Shown here piece by piece: positions 52,890 to 61,744 of a stretch of DNA of 64,000 nucleotides. This stretch comes from Nonomuraea soli (lineage in GTDB: Bacteria; Actinomycetota; Actinomycetes; Streptosporangiales; Streptosporangiaceae). The position numbers and the translations under genes are program-made. Position 1 is the first letter of the stretch. Every line of letters starts with the position of its first letter. Location: contig NZ_JACDUR010000010.1 of the NCBI RefSeq assembly GCF_013761175.1, positions 186,001-250,000 of the forward strand. The letters are read 5' to 3'. Below the pieces are notes generated by a model. It made no database searches, was not told the DNA's origin, and worked only from the letters and a program-made list of their open reading frames with translations.

Positions 52890-53332
52890 GAACCCATCCA
52901 CTTCTTCGGAGCGCCACCCGACACGACGTGGTCGCCGGTCTCCCCGGCGACCTCCTCGTCGTAGGCGTACAGGCGGATCTGGATCCCGTCCGGATCGCGG
53001 AACCCGCAGGCCCACCCGCGCGAGGCGCGCACGATCGGCGGGTGCCAGATGTCCAGCCGGTCGAGGTGTTCCACCCACTGCTCCAGACCCTCGCGCGTGG
53101 TGGCGAGCGCGAACGGGTCGGCGTCGTGCATCGCCTTGGCCAGTTCCGGGTTCTCCCTGATCGCCAGCTCGAAGGCGACCCCCGGGATGCGGAAGGACAT
53201 GCCGCGCACCACGCCGTCGTCGTCGGCGAAGCTGATCGAGTGCTCCAGCCGGAAGACCTTCTCGTAGAAGGCGCGGCTGCGGCCGAGATCGGTGACCCAG
53301 ATCTTGAGGTGGCGAACGCCCGTGATGAACAT
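52886..53332 (-). CDS. VOC/glyoxalase-fold protein
   Basis: 148 residues, two beta-alpha-beta-beta-beta modules. GVRHLKIWVTDLGRSRAFYE contains the first metal-type His; the end has GFRDPDGIQIRLYAYD. The usual acidic metal ligand after DPDG (as in IEL) is Arg here, so the metal site is incomplete and catalysis is doubtful. The gene starts 10 bases from the first candidate start of the LuxR-type regulator, suggesting a shared control region. Function unknown. Confidence 0.82.
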   Translation of the reverse strand: MFITGVRHLKIWVTDLGRSRAFYEKVFRLEHSISFADDDGVVRGMSFRIPGVAFELAIRENPELAKAMHDADPFALATTREGLEQWVEHLDRLDIWHPPIVRASRGWACGFRDPDGIQIRLYAYDEEVAGETGDHVVSGGAPKKWMGS

Positions 53333-53341
53333 GGGTCCATG

Positions 53342-55900
53342 ATGGCCGTTGTTCGCCAGGCCGCCCTGAGTAACGCTTTACTCAGAAAGGTGCCCACCCC
53401 TTGGCCCTTCACCGGCCGCTCCGCCGAGCTGGCCGGGCTCGCGGACCTGCTGGCCGCGGGCGCGTCCGTGGTCCTCTCCGGTACGGCGGGCGTCGGCAAG
53501 AGCCGCCTGGCCGCCGAGGCGGTCGGTTGCGCCGACGCGCTGCGCGTCAGCGCCACCGTTCCCGACCTCCCGCTGGGCGCGCTGTCGCCGTTGCTGCCTG
53601 CCGTACCTCCCGAGGGGAACGTGCTCGCCTGGGCGGCCGACGCCATCGCGGGCAGCGGGCGCGTGCTGCTGCTGGTCGACGACGCGCACCGGCTCGACGC
53701 CACCTCGGCCACGCTGGTCCACCAGCTCGTCGCGGCCGGGCGGGCCCAGCTGGTGGCCACGGTGCGCACCGGCGAGCCCTGCCCTGACGCGATCGTCTCG
53801 TTGTGGAAGGACGAGCTGGCCGAGCGGGTCGACGTCGGGCCGCTGACCTACGTGCACGCCCTGCTGGAGCGGGTGCTGGGTGGTCCCGTCGAGCGCGACG
53901 CGGCCGACCGGCTGGCCGAACTCACCCGCGGCAACGCGCTCTACCTGCGCGAGCTGGTGGCCGCGGGGGCGCTGCGGCTCGACGACGGACGCTGGCGCTG
54001 GGCCGGGCGGCTGACCTTGCCCCGTCGGCTGTCGGAGCTGATCGAGCTGCGCATCGGCACGCTCGCCGAACCCGAGCGGGCCGCGCTCGAACTAGCCGCG
54101 CTGGGCGAGCCGCTCGGACTCGACATGCTGGTGCGCCTGGCGGGCGCGGGCGCGGTGGAGAACCTCGAGGAACGCGGGCTGATCACGGTGATCGGCGACC
54201 GCCGCCGCCAGGCCGTACGGCTGAGCCACCCCTTGTACGGCGAGGCGGTCAGGGCGGGCACGCCCCGCCTGCGTACGATGCGCCGCCTGCGCGAGCTGGC
54301 GGGAGCGGTCGAGTCGACGGGCGCCCGCAGACGCGACGACGTGCTCCGCCTGGCGGTCTGGCGGCTCGACAGCGGCAGCGCCACCGATCCCGAGCCGCTG
54401 CTGGCCGCGTTGCGGCTGGCCTGGGCGGTGGCCGACTACCCCCTGGCGGAACGGCTGGGCAGGGCGGCGGTCGAGGCGGGCGGCGGGCCCGAGGCGGGGC
54501 TGCTGCTGGGCACGGTGCTGGGCTACGCGGGGCGGCCCGAGGAAGCGGCCGAGATCCTCCGGTCCACCTGGGAGCAGGAGTGCGAGGAGCGCACCAGGGC
54601 GCTGCTGGCCACCACCCTCGGGCGCACCCTGGGCCAGCTGGGCCGCCTGGCCGAGGCCGAGCGGCTGCTGGAGGACGCCGCCGTCATGGTCGACGACCTG
54701 GAGAACCTCCAGGAGATCACCCTCATGCGGACCATGTTCACCATGGCAGCCGGGCGCTACACGGCCACGGCCGAGCTGGCGGCGACGATCCTGGCCAGGC
54801 CGGGCAACCCGGGGCTCGCCGTCCAGGCGCACGTCACGACCGCCTGGGCGCTGCTGTTCACCGGCAGGCCGCTCGACGCCCTCGAGTCCGTCGACCGGGC
54901 GATCGGCCTCGGGACCGCCTGGCGCGAGGAGATCCCGGTCCTGGTCATGTCGATGAACTTCATCCGCATCCATGCCGCCACGCTCATCGGCGACCTGGAC
55001 CTGTGCCGGTCGGCCGCCGCCGAGATCGGCGCCATCGGCACGGAGACCTGGGAGGCGGCCCGCTTCGGCCACCAGTGGGCCGAGGGGGTGGCGGCCCTCA
55101 TGGCGGGGCGGGTCCGTGAGGCGGTCGAGCTGCTGCGGCCCGCTCCTCCGGTGCTGCCCGACCGGGTCGACTCCATCAACCGGGCCGACCTGGCCCTGGC
55201 CGCTGGCCTGGCGGGCGACGTGGCCCTGGCCGGGCGGGCCTTGGCGGAGGCGGAGGCCATCCCGCCCGCCACTCCGATCCACCAGACGATGATCGATCTG
55301 GCCCGCCCCTGGCTGACCGGTTCCGCCGCCGAGGCCCTCCGGGCCGCCGCGCTGGCGGGCGAGCGCGGCCTGCCAGGACTCGAGGTGCTCGCCCTGCACA
55401 CCGCCGTACGGCTCGGCGACCGGTCGCCCGCCACCGCGCACCGCCTGGCCGAGCTCGCCGGACTGTGCCAGGGACGGCTGGCCGAGCTCGCCGCGCTCCA
55501 CGCGGCCGCCGTCCACCACGGCCGCGACCTGATGGCGGTGGCGGAGGAGTTCGCCGGGGCCGGGCTGCTCCTGCACGCCGCGGAGGCGGCGGCCCAGGCC
55601 GCCGGAGCGTTCGCGGAAGCAGGCCGCCAGGCGTCGGCCAGAGCCGCCTCGGCCAGGGCCTGGGCGCTGTCGCGCGAGTGCCGGGGCGCGGCCACCCCGG
55701 CGCTGGCCAGGCTGGCCGCACCCGCCCTCACCAAACGCGAGCTGGAGATCGCCCGGTTGGCCGCGGCGGGACACAGCAGCAAGGAGATCGCCGACCGGCT
55801 CGTGTTGTCGCCGCGCACGGTCGACAACCACCTCCAGGCGGCCTTCGGCAAGCTGGGCGTCTCGGGGCGCGGCGACCTCGGGCCGCTGCTGGGGCAGTGA
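53342..55900 (+). CDS. LuxR-family large ATP-binding transcriptional regulator (LAL type)
   Basis: 852 residues. An N-terminal AAA-type ATPase has Walker A GTAGVGKS at 47-54 and Walker B LLLVDDAHRLD near 108. A long TPR-like helical middle follows, and a C-terminal LuxR helix-turn-helix (LTKRELEIARLAAAGHSSKE, RLVLSPRTVDNHLQ) ends the protein. LAL regulators often control secondary metabolism or carbon use. The start is uncertain: ATG 53342 is listed, but GTG 53390, right after a palindrome at 53366-53385 and right before the conserved PFTGRSAEL, is a serious alternative. Divergent from the VOC gene. Confidence 0.9.
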   Translation: MAVVRQAALSNALLRKVPTPWPFTGRSAELAGLADLLAAGASVVLSGTAGVGKSRLAAEAVGCADALRVSATVPDLPLGALSPLLPAVPPEGNVLAWAADAIAGSGRVLLLVDDAHRLDATSATLVHQLVAAGRAQLVATVRTGEPCPDAIVSLWKDELAERVDVGPLTYVHALLERVLGGPVERDAADRLAELTRGNALYLRELVAAGALRLDDGRWRWAGRLTLPRRLSELIELRIGTLAEPERAALELAALGEPLGLDMLVRLAGAGAVENLEERGLITVIGDRRRQAVRLSHPLYGEAVRAGTPRLRTMRRLRELAGAVESTGARRRDDVLRLAVWRLDSGSATDPEPLLAALRLAWAVADYPLAERLGRAAVEAGGGPEAGLLLGTVLGYAGRPEEAAEILRSTWEQECEERTRALLATTLGRTLGQLGRLAEAERLLEDAAVMVDDLENLQEITLMRTMFTMAAGRYTATAELAATILARPGNPGLAVQAHVTTAWALLFTGRPLDALESVDRAIGLGTAWREEIPVLVMSMNFIRIHAATLIGDLDLCRSAAAEIGAIGTETWEAARFGHQWAEGVAALMAGRVREAVELLRPAPPVLPDRVDSINRADLALAAGLAGDVALAGRALAEAEAIPPATPIHQTMIDLARPWLTGSAAEALRAAALAGERGLPGLEVLALHTAVRLGDRSPATAHRLAELAGLCQGRLAELAALHAAAVHHGRDLMAVAEEFAGAGLLLHAAEAAAQAAGAFAEAGRQASARAASARAWALSRECRGAATPALARLAAPALTKRELEIARLAAAGHSSKEIADRLVLSPRTVDNHLQAAFGKLGVSGRGDLGPLLGQ
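53366..53385. promoter_or_regulatory. Perfect 8-bp-arm palindrome at the regulator start
   Basis: CTGAGTAA (53366-53373), CGCT, TTACTCAG (53378-53385). If the regulator starts at GTG 53390 this is a promoter-proximal operator in a 57-base divergent gap; if it starts at 53342 the site lies in coding sequence. Confidence 0.5.
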
Positions 55901-55951
55901 TCAGGGCCGGGCGTCCCGGCCGATCCCTTCGCGCTTGGCTACTGTGGGTGG

Positions 55952-56302
55952 ATGATCCTTGGCATCGGCGTGGACGTCGTCGACATCGCCCGGCTGGCGG
56001 CGGCGCTGGAGCGCACCCCGGCGCTGGCCGCGCGGCTGTTCACCGAGCAGGAACGCGGGCGGCCCGCGCACTCGCTGGCCGCGCGTTTCGCCGCCAAGGA
56101 GGCGGTGGCCAAGGCTCTGGGCGCGCCGAAGGGCCTGGGCCACCTGGAGGCCGAGGTGCGCTGCGACGAGAACGGCAGGCCGTCGCTGCACGTGACGGGC
56201 AAGGCCGCGGAGGTCGCCTACGAACTCGGGGTCAAACGCTGGCACATCTCCCTCAGCCACGACGCGGGGGTCGCGGTGGCCTACGTGATCGCCGAAGGTT
56301 AG
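55952..56302 (+). CDS. acpS: Holo-[acyl-carrier-protein] synthase
   Basis: Transfers phosphopantetheine from CoA to ACP; 116 residues, small AcpS type. Mg-binding Asp8 in GIGVDVVDI and Glu50 in RFAAKEAVAKALG are present, with HISLSHD near the end. First of a forward series acpS, NAD(P)HX repair, alr, hydrolase, tsaE. The stop is 10 bases before the next ATG. Confidence 0.96.
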   Translation: MILGIGVDVVDIARLAAALERTPALAARLFTEQERGRPAHSLAARFAAKEAVAKALGAPKGLGHLEAEVRCDENGRPSLHVTGKAAEVAYELGVKRWHISLSHDAGVAVAYVIAEG

Positions 56303-56312
56303 TTTGCTGGCT

Positions 56313-57749
56313 ATGCGCACGTCGTACACGGCCGACCAGATCAGGGGCGCCGAGCAGGCGCTGATGGCGACGCTGCCCGAGGGCACGCTGATGCAGCGCG
56401 CGGCCCACGGCCTGGCCGCGGTCTGCGCCGGGATGCTGGGCAGGGTGTACGGCTCGCGTGTGCTGCTGCTGGTGGGCAGCGGCGACAACGGGGGCGACGC
56501 GCTCTACGCGGGCGCGCTGCTGGCCAGGCGCGGCGCCCGGGTGTCGGCGGTCCTGGCGGGGGCCAGGACTCACGAGGCGGGGCTGGCCGCGTTCCTGCTG
56601 GCCGGTGGACGGGTGGCGCCCGACGTCGGCGCCGCGGACCTGGTGGTCGACGGGCTGGTGGGGATCGGCGGCACGGGCGCGCTGCGCGAGCCGTACGCCG
56701 GGCTGGTGGAGCGGGCGGGCGGGCCGGTCGTCGCCGTCGACGTGCCGAGCGGGGTCGACGCGAGCACCGGCCAGGTCGCGGGCGCGGCCGTCAGGGCGCA
56801 GGTCACGGTCACCATGGGAGCGCTCAAGAGCGGGCTGCTGGTCGATCCCGGCGCTTCCCGCGCAGGACACGTGGAGCTGGTCGACATCGGGCTGGGGCCG
56901 TACCTGCCCGATCCCGACCTGGCGGCGCTCACCGACCCCGACGTGGCGGCGCTGCTGCCGTCGCCGGGGGCCGAATCGGACAAGTACCGGCGCGGGGTCG
57001 TCGGCATCGCCGCGGGCAGCCATGCCTACACCGGGGCCGCGGTGCTCGCGGTCGGCGGGGCGTTGCGCGCCGGGGCGGGCATGGTCCGCTATGCCGGGCC
57101 GTCCGCTCCCGTCGCCCAGGTCAGGACCCACTGGCCGGAAGCGGTGATCACCGAGCTCGACCGGCCCTCACTGGCCGGGGTGGGCCGGGTGCAGGCCTGG
57201 GTGCTCGGGCCCGGCCTGGGCACCGACGACTGGGCGCACGAGCTGGCCGCCCAGGTGCTGGCGAGCGACGTGCCCGTGCTGATCGACGCCGACGCGCTGA
57301 GCCTGGTCGCACGCGACCACTCGCTGCTGTTCCGCAGCGCGCCCGTCGTGCTGACGCCGCACGCGGGTGAGCTCTCCCGGCTGCTGCGGGTGGCGCGCGA
57401 GCGCATCGAGGCCTCGCGGCTGGAGTTCGTGCGCAGGGCGGCCTCGGAGCTGAACGCGACGGTCCTGCTCAAGGGGTCGACCACGGTGATCGCCGAGGCC
57501 GACAGACCGGTGCGGGTCAACCTCACGGGCAGCTCGTGGCTGGCCACGGGCGGCACCGGCGACGTGCTGTCCGGAGTGGCGGGCGCGTTGCTGGCCGGCG
57601 GGCTCAGCGGCTACGACGCCGCCTCCTGCGCCGCCTACCTGCACGGACTGGCGGGCACGCTGGCCGCCGACGGAGCGCCGCTCGTGTCGGCCGACGTCGC
57701 CACGGCGATCCCGGAGGCCATGCGGAGTCTGCGACGAGCACGCGGCTGA
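56313..57749 (+). CDS. nnr: Bifunctional NAD(P)H-hydrate epimerase / ADP-dependent dehydratase
   Basis: Repairs damaged NAD(P)HX; 478 residues. The N-terminal YjeF_N epimerase domain (about 1-205) has LLVGSGDNGGDALYAGALL and VDVPSGVDASTG. The C-terminal ribokinase-like dehydratase (about 215-475) has LTPHAGELSRLL, LLKGSTTVI and GSSWLATGGTGDVLSGVAGA. ATG 56313 (MRTSYTADQIR) is preferred to TTG 56304. Normal neighbour of acpS and alr. Confidence 0.95.
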   Translation: MRTSYTADQIRGAEQALMATLPEGTLMQRAAHGLAAVCAGMLGRVYGSRVLLLVGSGDNGGDALYAGALLARRGARVSAVLAGARTHEAGLAAFLLAGGRVAPDVGAADLVVDGLVGIGGTGALREPYAGLVERAGGPVVAVDVPSGVDASTGQVAGAAVRAQVTVTMGALKSGLLVDPGASRAGHVELVDIGLGPYLPDPDLAALTDPDVAALLPSPGAESDKYRRGVVGIAAGSHAYTGAAVLAVGGALRAGAGMVRYAGPSAPVAQVRTHWPEAVITELDRPSLAGVGRVQAWVLGPGLGTDDWAHELAAQVLASDVPVLIDADALSLVARDHSLLFRSAPVVLTPHAGELSRLLRVARERIEASRLEFVRRAASELNATVLLKGSTTVIAEADRPVRVNLTGSSWLATGGTGDVLSGVAGALLAGGLSGYDAASCAAYLHGLAGTLAADGAPLVSADVATAIPEAMRSLRRARG

Positions 57750-57766
57750 ACTGCCAGACTGGAAAG

Positions 57767-58882
57767 ATGCATTACCCTGCCGAGGCGCGCGTCGATCTGG
57801 CCGCGATCAGACGGAATGTGGCGCTCCTGCGGGAGCGTGCCGGCCACGTCGAGCTGATGGGCGCGGTGAAGGCCGACGCCTACGGACACGGGCTGGCCGC
57901 CACCTCGGCGGCGATCCTCGACGGCGGCGCCTCCCGGCTGGGCACCGCCTACATCCGCGAGGGCCTGGCCCTGCGCGCGGCGGGCATCACCGCTCCGGTG
58001 CTGTCGTGGATCGTCACCCCCGGAGAGCCCCTCGACGAGGCGCTGACAGCCGGTCTGGAGCTGTCGGCCTCCGACGAGGGCACGCTGTCGGCGATCGCCG
58101 AGGCCGCGCGCCGCACCGGCGTGACCGCCAGGATGCATTTGGAGGCCGACACCGGCATGAGCCGCGGAGGCTCCCCGCTGGCCGCCTGGCCGGGCCTGCT
58201 CGACGCCGCGCGCAAGTTCCAGGCCGAGGGCGTCGTCGAGCTCGTGGGGCTGTGGTCCCACTTCGCCTGCGCCGACATCCCCGGCCACCCCTCGATCCAG
58301 GCGCAGCTGGAGTGCTTCCACGCGGCTCTGGAGATGGCCGACGCCCCGTCACACGTCATCAGGCACATGTCCAACTCGGCGGCGATCGTGACCCTCCCGC
58401 AGGCCCGCTTCGACCTCGTACGGCCCGGCATCGCGATGTACGGCCTGTCGCCGATCCCCGAGCTGGGCGACTTCGGCCTGCGCCAGGCCATGACGCTGGC
58501 CGCGCAGGTCGGCCTGGCCAAGGCCGTGCCCAGCGGATCGGGCGTCTCCTACGGACATCACTACACCACTGAAGGAGAAGTGACGCTTGGGCTCGTGCCC
58601 CTCGGGTATGCGGACGGCGTTCTCAGGCACGCGACAGGACGGGTGGATGTGCTCGCGGGGGGAAGACGGCGGCCGATCGCCGGCCGGGTCTGCATGGACC
58701 AGTTCATGATCGACATGGGCTCCGACGAGCTGCGCTCCGGCGACGAGGTCCTCCTGTTCGGCCCTGGCGACAGGGGCGAGCCGACCTGCCAGGAATGGGC
58801 CGATAATCTCGGCACGATCACTCATGAGATCGTGACGAGGATTGGCGCGAGGGTGCCTCGGGTTTACGGAGTGGACGGATGA
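57767..58882 (+). CDS. alr: Alanine racemase
   Basis: PLP enzyme making D-alanine for peptidoglycan; 371 residues. PLP Lys35 in AVKADAYGHG, catalytic Tyr262 in SGVSYGHHY, and the PLP-phosphate region GRVCMDQFMIDMG are present. ATG 57767 gives MHYPAEARVDLAAIRRN, the family start. The TGA overlaps the next ATG by four bases. Confidence 0.97.
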   Translation: MHYPAEARVDLAAIRRNVALLRERAGHVELMGAVKADAYGHGLAATSAAILDGGASRLGTAYIREGLALRAAGITAPVLSWIVTPGEPLDEALTAGLELSASDEGTLSAIAEAARRTGVTARMHLEADTGMSRGGSPLAAWPGLLDAARKFQAEGVVELVGLWSHFACADIPGHPSIQAQLECFHAALEMADAPSHVIRHMSNSAAIVTLPQARFDLVRPGIAMYGLSPIPELGDFGLRQAMTLAAQVGLAKAVPSGSGVSYGHHYTTEGEVTLGLVPLGYADGVLRHATGRVDVLAGGRRRPIAGRVCMDQFMIDMGSDELRSGDEVLLFGPGDRGEPTCQEWADNLGTITHEIVTRIGARVPRVYGVDG

Positions 58883-59928
58883 CGACGACTGCTGCCAAGA
58901 AGGTAGGGATCGCCGGTGCGATCGTGGGCGCCGCCTCCGCGGGAGTGGCGGCGGTCGCGCTGGCCAAGCGCTACGCCGTCGGGCGGATCCGGCTGCGCCC
59001 CGACGCCGAGGCCGGCGAGCCCTTCGGCGAACTGCGCGGCCGCGAGCGCACGCTGATCACCTCCGACGGCGTCGCGCTGCACGTGGAGGTCGACGGCCCG
59101 GAGGACGCCCCGCTGACGATCGTGTTCTCCCACGGCTACTGCCTCAACATGGAGTCGTGGCACTACCAGCGCCAGGCCCTGCGCGAGCAGCACCGCATCG
59201 TGCTGTGGGACCAGCGCTCCCACGGACGTTCCCAGATGGCCCCCGCCGACCAGAGCACGATCGACAGGCTCGGCGACGACCTGGCCGAGGTGATCGACAC
59301 CTTCGTGCCGGGCCCCTGCGTGCTCGTCGGCCACTCCATGGGCGGCATGACCATGATGGCCCTGGCCGACCGGCACCCGTCGCTGTTCGATGACAAGATC
59401 CGCGGCGCCGCGCTCATCGCCACCTCCGCCGGCAGGCTCGCCGAGCTGACCCTGGGCCTGCCCGCGCTGCTGTCGAAGGCCGTGCACCTGGTGGCGCCGC
59501 CGACCGTCTCGCTGCTGGGCCGCCGTGGCGCGCTGGTCGACAAGACCCGCCACGCCGGTAGCGACATCGCCTTCCTGATCACCCGCTACATCGGCTTCGG
59601 CGACTCGCGCAACGTCAGCCCGACGCTGGTCGACTTCGTCGAGACGATGATCAGGGCGACCCCCACCGAGGTGGTCGCCAACTTCTACTCCGCGCTGATG
59701 AACCATGACAAGCTTTCCGCGCTCGGCGTCCTCGACGACGTCCCGACCGCCATCATGGTGGGTGACCGTGACTGGCTGACCCCGCCCGACCACAGCAAGG
59801 CGATCGCCGCGGCGTTGCCCAGGGCCCAGCTGACCGAGGTGCCCGGCACCTCCCACCTGATCCAGCTGGAGCGCCCTGACGCGGTCAACGAGGCCTTGCA
59901 GGACCTGCTGAAGAGGGTTGACACATGA
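58879..59928 (+). CDS. Alpha/beta hydrolase with N-terminal membrane anchor
   Basis: 349 residues. A hydrophobic segment (GIAGAIVGAASAGVAAVAL) near residues 9-28 is likely an anchor. The hydrolase core has SHGYCLNMESW (oxyanion), nucleophile Ser in GHSMGG, Asp in GDRDWLTPP and His in GTSHLIQLE. This gene is conserved between alr and tsaE in actinobacteria; the substrate is not known. It is coupled at both ends by ATGA overlaps. Confidence 0.9.
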   Translation: MTTTAAKKVGIAGAIVGAASAGVAAVALAKRYAVGRIRLRPDAEAGEPFGELRGRERTLITSDGVALHVEVDGPEDAPLTIVFSHGYCLNMESWHYQRQALREQHRIVLWDQRSHGRSQMAPADQSTIDRLGDDLAEVIDTFVPGPCVLVGHSMGGMTMMALADRHPSLFDDKIRGAALIATSAGRLAELTLGLPALLSKAVHLVAPPTVSLLGRRGALVDKTRHAGSDIAFLITRYIGFGDSRNVSPTLVDFVETMIRATPTEVVANFYSALMNHDKLSALGVLDDVPTAIMVGDRDWLTPPDHSKAIAAALPRAQLTEVPGTSHLIQLERPDAVNEALQDLLKRVDT

Positions 59929-60356
59929 TCGTGGCCACCGCCGAGGAGATGCGGGCCTTCGGGGTACGGCTGGCGCAGCGGCTCGGCGCCGGCGACCTGG
60001 TGATCCTGTCGGGGCCGCTGGGAGCCGGGAAGACCACCCTGGTGCAGGGCATCGCCGAAGGACTGAAGGTCCGCGGGCCGATCACCTCGCCCACCTTCGT
60101 CATCTCCCGCGTGCACCCGTCGCTCTGCGGCGGTCCCGCGCTCGTGCACGTCGACGCCTACCGGCTCGGCGGCGACCTCGAGGTCGACGACCTCGACCTC
60201 GACGCCTCCCTGGAAGACTCCGTGACCATCGTCGAGTGGGGCGAAGGCAAGGTCGAGGGCCTGTCGGAGGAGCGGCTGGAGATCCACATCTCGCGCTCCG
60301 GCTCCGGGGAGACCCGCGAGATCACCATGACCGAGATCGGCCGACACGCCGACTGA
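59925..60356 (+). CDS. tsaE: tRNA t6A37 biosynthesis ATPase TsaE
   Basis: Small P-loop ATPase that works with TsaB-TsaD in threonylcarbamoyl-adenosine synthesis; 143 residues. Walker A GPLGAGKT at 30-37, ITSPTFVISR and VHVDAYRL are conserved, and VEWGEG near the end. ATG 59925 overlaps the hydrolase stop. Its partners tsaB and tsaD lie 2.3 and 3.4 kb downstream. Confidence 0.95.
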   Translation: MIVATAEEMRAFGVRLAQRLGAGDLVILSGPLGAGKTTLVQGIAEGLKVRGPITSPTFVISRVHPSLCGGPALVHVDAYRLGGDLEVDDLDLDASLEDSVTIVEWGEGKVEGLSEERLEIHISRSGSGETREITMTEIGRHAD

Positions 60357-60418
60357 TCCGGGGGAATCGTCAAAGTCCCGCCACGTCCCGGCATTCCTGA
60401 CACCATATGGATCATGGG

Positions 60419-60446
60419 TTGCCCGTAGAAAATCTGGGCATAACGT
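60419..60446 (+). promoter_or_regulatory. Candidate promoter of the second sortase module
   Basis: TTGCCC (60419-60424), 16 bases, TAACGT (60441-60446), about 60 bases before GTG 60506. It lies in the 149-base gap after tsaE. Confidence 0.5.
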
Positions 60447-60505
60447 GAGGCATTTCATCGGGTTTCGATGGATGCTGGGTGCAACAGGCAAAGTGGGGTG
60501 CGGCG

Positions 60506-61189
60506 GTGCTCAGGCTCAGGCGTGTCGCTTATGCGGGTGCCATCCTCGCGCTCGGGTTAACCGGGTGCACGGCTGAGGCGTCGCCGAATCCGACGGCGTC
60601 ACCGACGACGAGCGGGAGCGCGGTGCCCACGGCCTCCGCCTCGCGACTGAACATCCCCGTGCGCCTCGACCCCGACCGGGTCACCGAGGGCGACCCGTCC
60701 AAGGTGTGGATCCTGGCCAACTGCCCCGTCCCGTCGGGCGGGCCCGCGCACATCGGGCGCGCCACCTCCGACGCCTTCGTCTCCGCGGTGACGCTCAACC
60801 CGGCGCCCGCCACCACGGTCACCCCCACCCCTGCCACGACCGCCACCCCCGCGACCACCACGGTGCCGCTGCCCTGGGTCCGCGGACAGGCCGATGTGCT
60901 GACGACCGCCAGGCCCGGCACCTACACGGTCGACGTCAGGTGCGAGGGCACCAACGACACCGGCCGGGCCACCCTCAGGATCGTGGCCGAGGCGCCCGAC
61001 ACCCCGGCGCCCACGCGCACCGCGACCTCCAGGCCCACCCGCATCGGCGCCGGAGGCGGAGGCACCTACGGCAAGCCGGTGGCCGAAGAGGAGTCCGGCG
61101 TCGTGCCGATCGGCGGCGCGGGCGTCGTGGTCGGCCTGGCCCTGGCCGCGGGCATCGGGCTGGCGTTGCGCCGCCGCCGCAGCAGATAG
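60506..61189 (+). CDS. Lipoprotein-like C-tail-anchored protein paired with a sortase
   Basis: 227 residues. The signal peptide ends in a clear lipobox (GLTGC, Cys21). A Thr/Pro/Ala-rich linker follows, then a beta-rich domain with two Cys (LANCPV, DVRCEG), a Gly-rich linker (GAGGGGTYG), a C-terminal membrane helix (GVVVGLALAAGIGLAL) and an RRRRSR tail. This is the same order and Cys placement as the protein at 26905-27408. GTG 60506 is chosen because AAGTGGGG lies seven bases upstream and the charged RLRR start is right before the hydrophobic core. A class F sortase starts four bases after the stop. Confidence 0.75.
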   Translation: MLRLRRVAYAGAILALGLTGCTAEASPNPTASPTTSGSAVPTASASRLNIPVRLDPDRVTEGDPSKVWILANCPVPSGGPAHIGRATSDAFVSAVTLNPAPATTVTPTPATTATPATTTVPLPWVRGQADVLTTARPGTYTVDVRCEGTNDTGRATLRIVAEAPDTPAPTRTATSRPTRIGAGGGGTYGKPVAEEESGVVPIGGAGVVVGLALAAGIGLALRRRRSR

Positions 61190-61192
61190 GCC

Positions 61193-61744
61193 GTGGCGAA
61201 GTTCAGCCGGGTGGTGGTCGCGGGAGCCGTCACCGGCCTGGTCATGGTGGCGTTCGGCAACGTCGTGCGCTCGCAGCAGAGCGCACCTGCCGCCGCCGGC
61301 GTCGTCCCCAAGAGCCTCGACATCCCCTCGCTCGACCTGGAGGCGCCGCTCATCAAGCTCGGCGTGACCAAGTCGGGGGAGATGGAGCTGCCGCCGTACT
61401 CCAAGCCCAAGGTGGCGGGTTGGTACAAGGGCAGCGCCGTGCCGGGGGACAAGGGCGCCTCCGTCATCGTCGGGCACGTCGACACCCAGACCGAGCCCGC
61501 CGTGTTCTACAAACTGCGGCAACTGCGCAAGGGCTCGGTGGTGCGGGTCGAGCGCAGCGACGGCAAGACGGTGGAGTACAAGGTCACCGCGATCGAGCAG
61601 ATCGACAAGGACCGCTTCCCCGCCGAGCGCGTCTACGAGCAGGACGGGCTGCGGCTGGTCACCTGCGGAGGCCGGTTCGACTACGACCGCCACGAGTACG
61701 TCGACAACGTGATCGTCTACGCCTCGCTAGTCTCGGACGCATGA
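61193..61744 (+). CDS. Class F sortase (second copy)
   Basis: 183 residues. N-terminal membrane anchor (VVVAGAVTGLVMVAFG), short linker, then the sortase barrel with His95 (VGHVDT), Cys158 (LVTCGG) and Arg166 before EYVDNVIVYA. Closely comparable to the sortase at 27479-28144, but without a lipobox. It starts three bases after the upstream stop codon and its stop overlaps the next ATG, so it is tightly coupled on both sides. Confidence 0.9.
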   Translation: MAKFSRVVVAGAVTGLVMVAFGNVVRSQQSAPAAAGVVPKSLDIPSLDLEAPLIKLGVTKSGEMELPPYSKPKVAGWYKGSAVPGDKGASVIVGHVDTQTEPAVFYKLRQLRKGSVVRVERSDGKTVEYKVTAIEQIDKDRFPAERVYEQDGLRLVTCGGRFDYDRHEYVDNVIVYASLVSDA

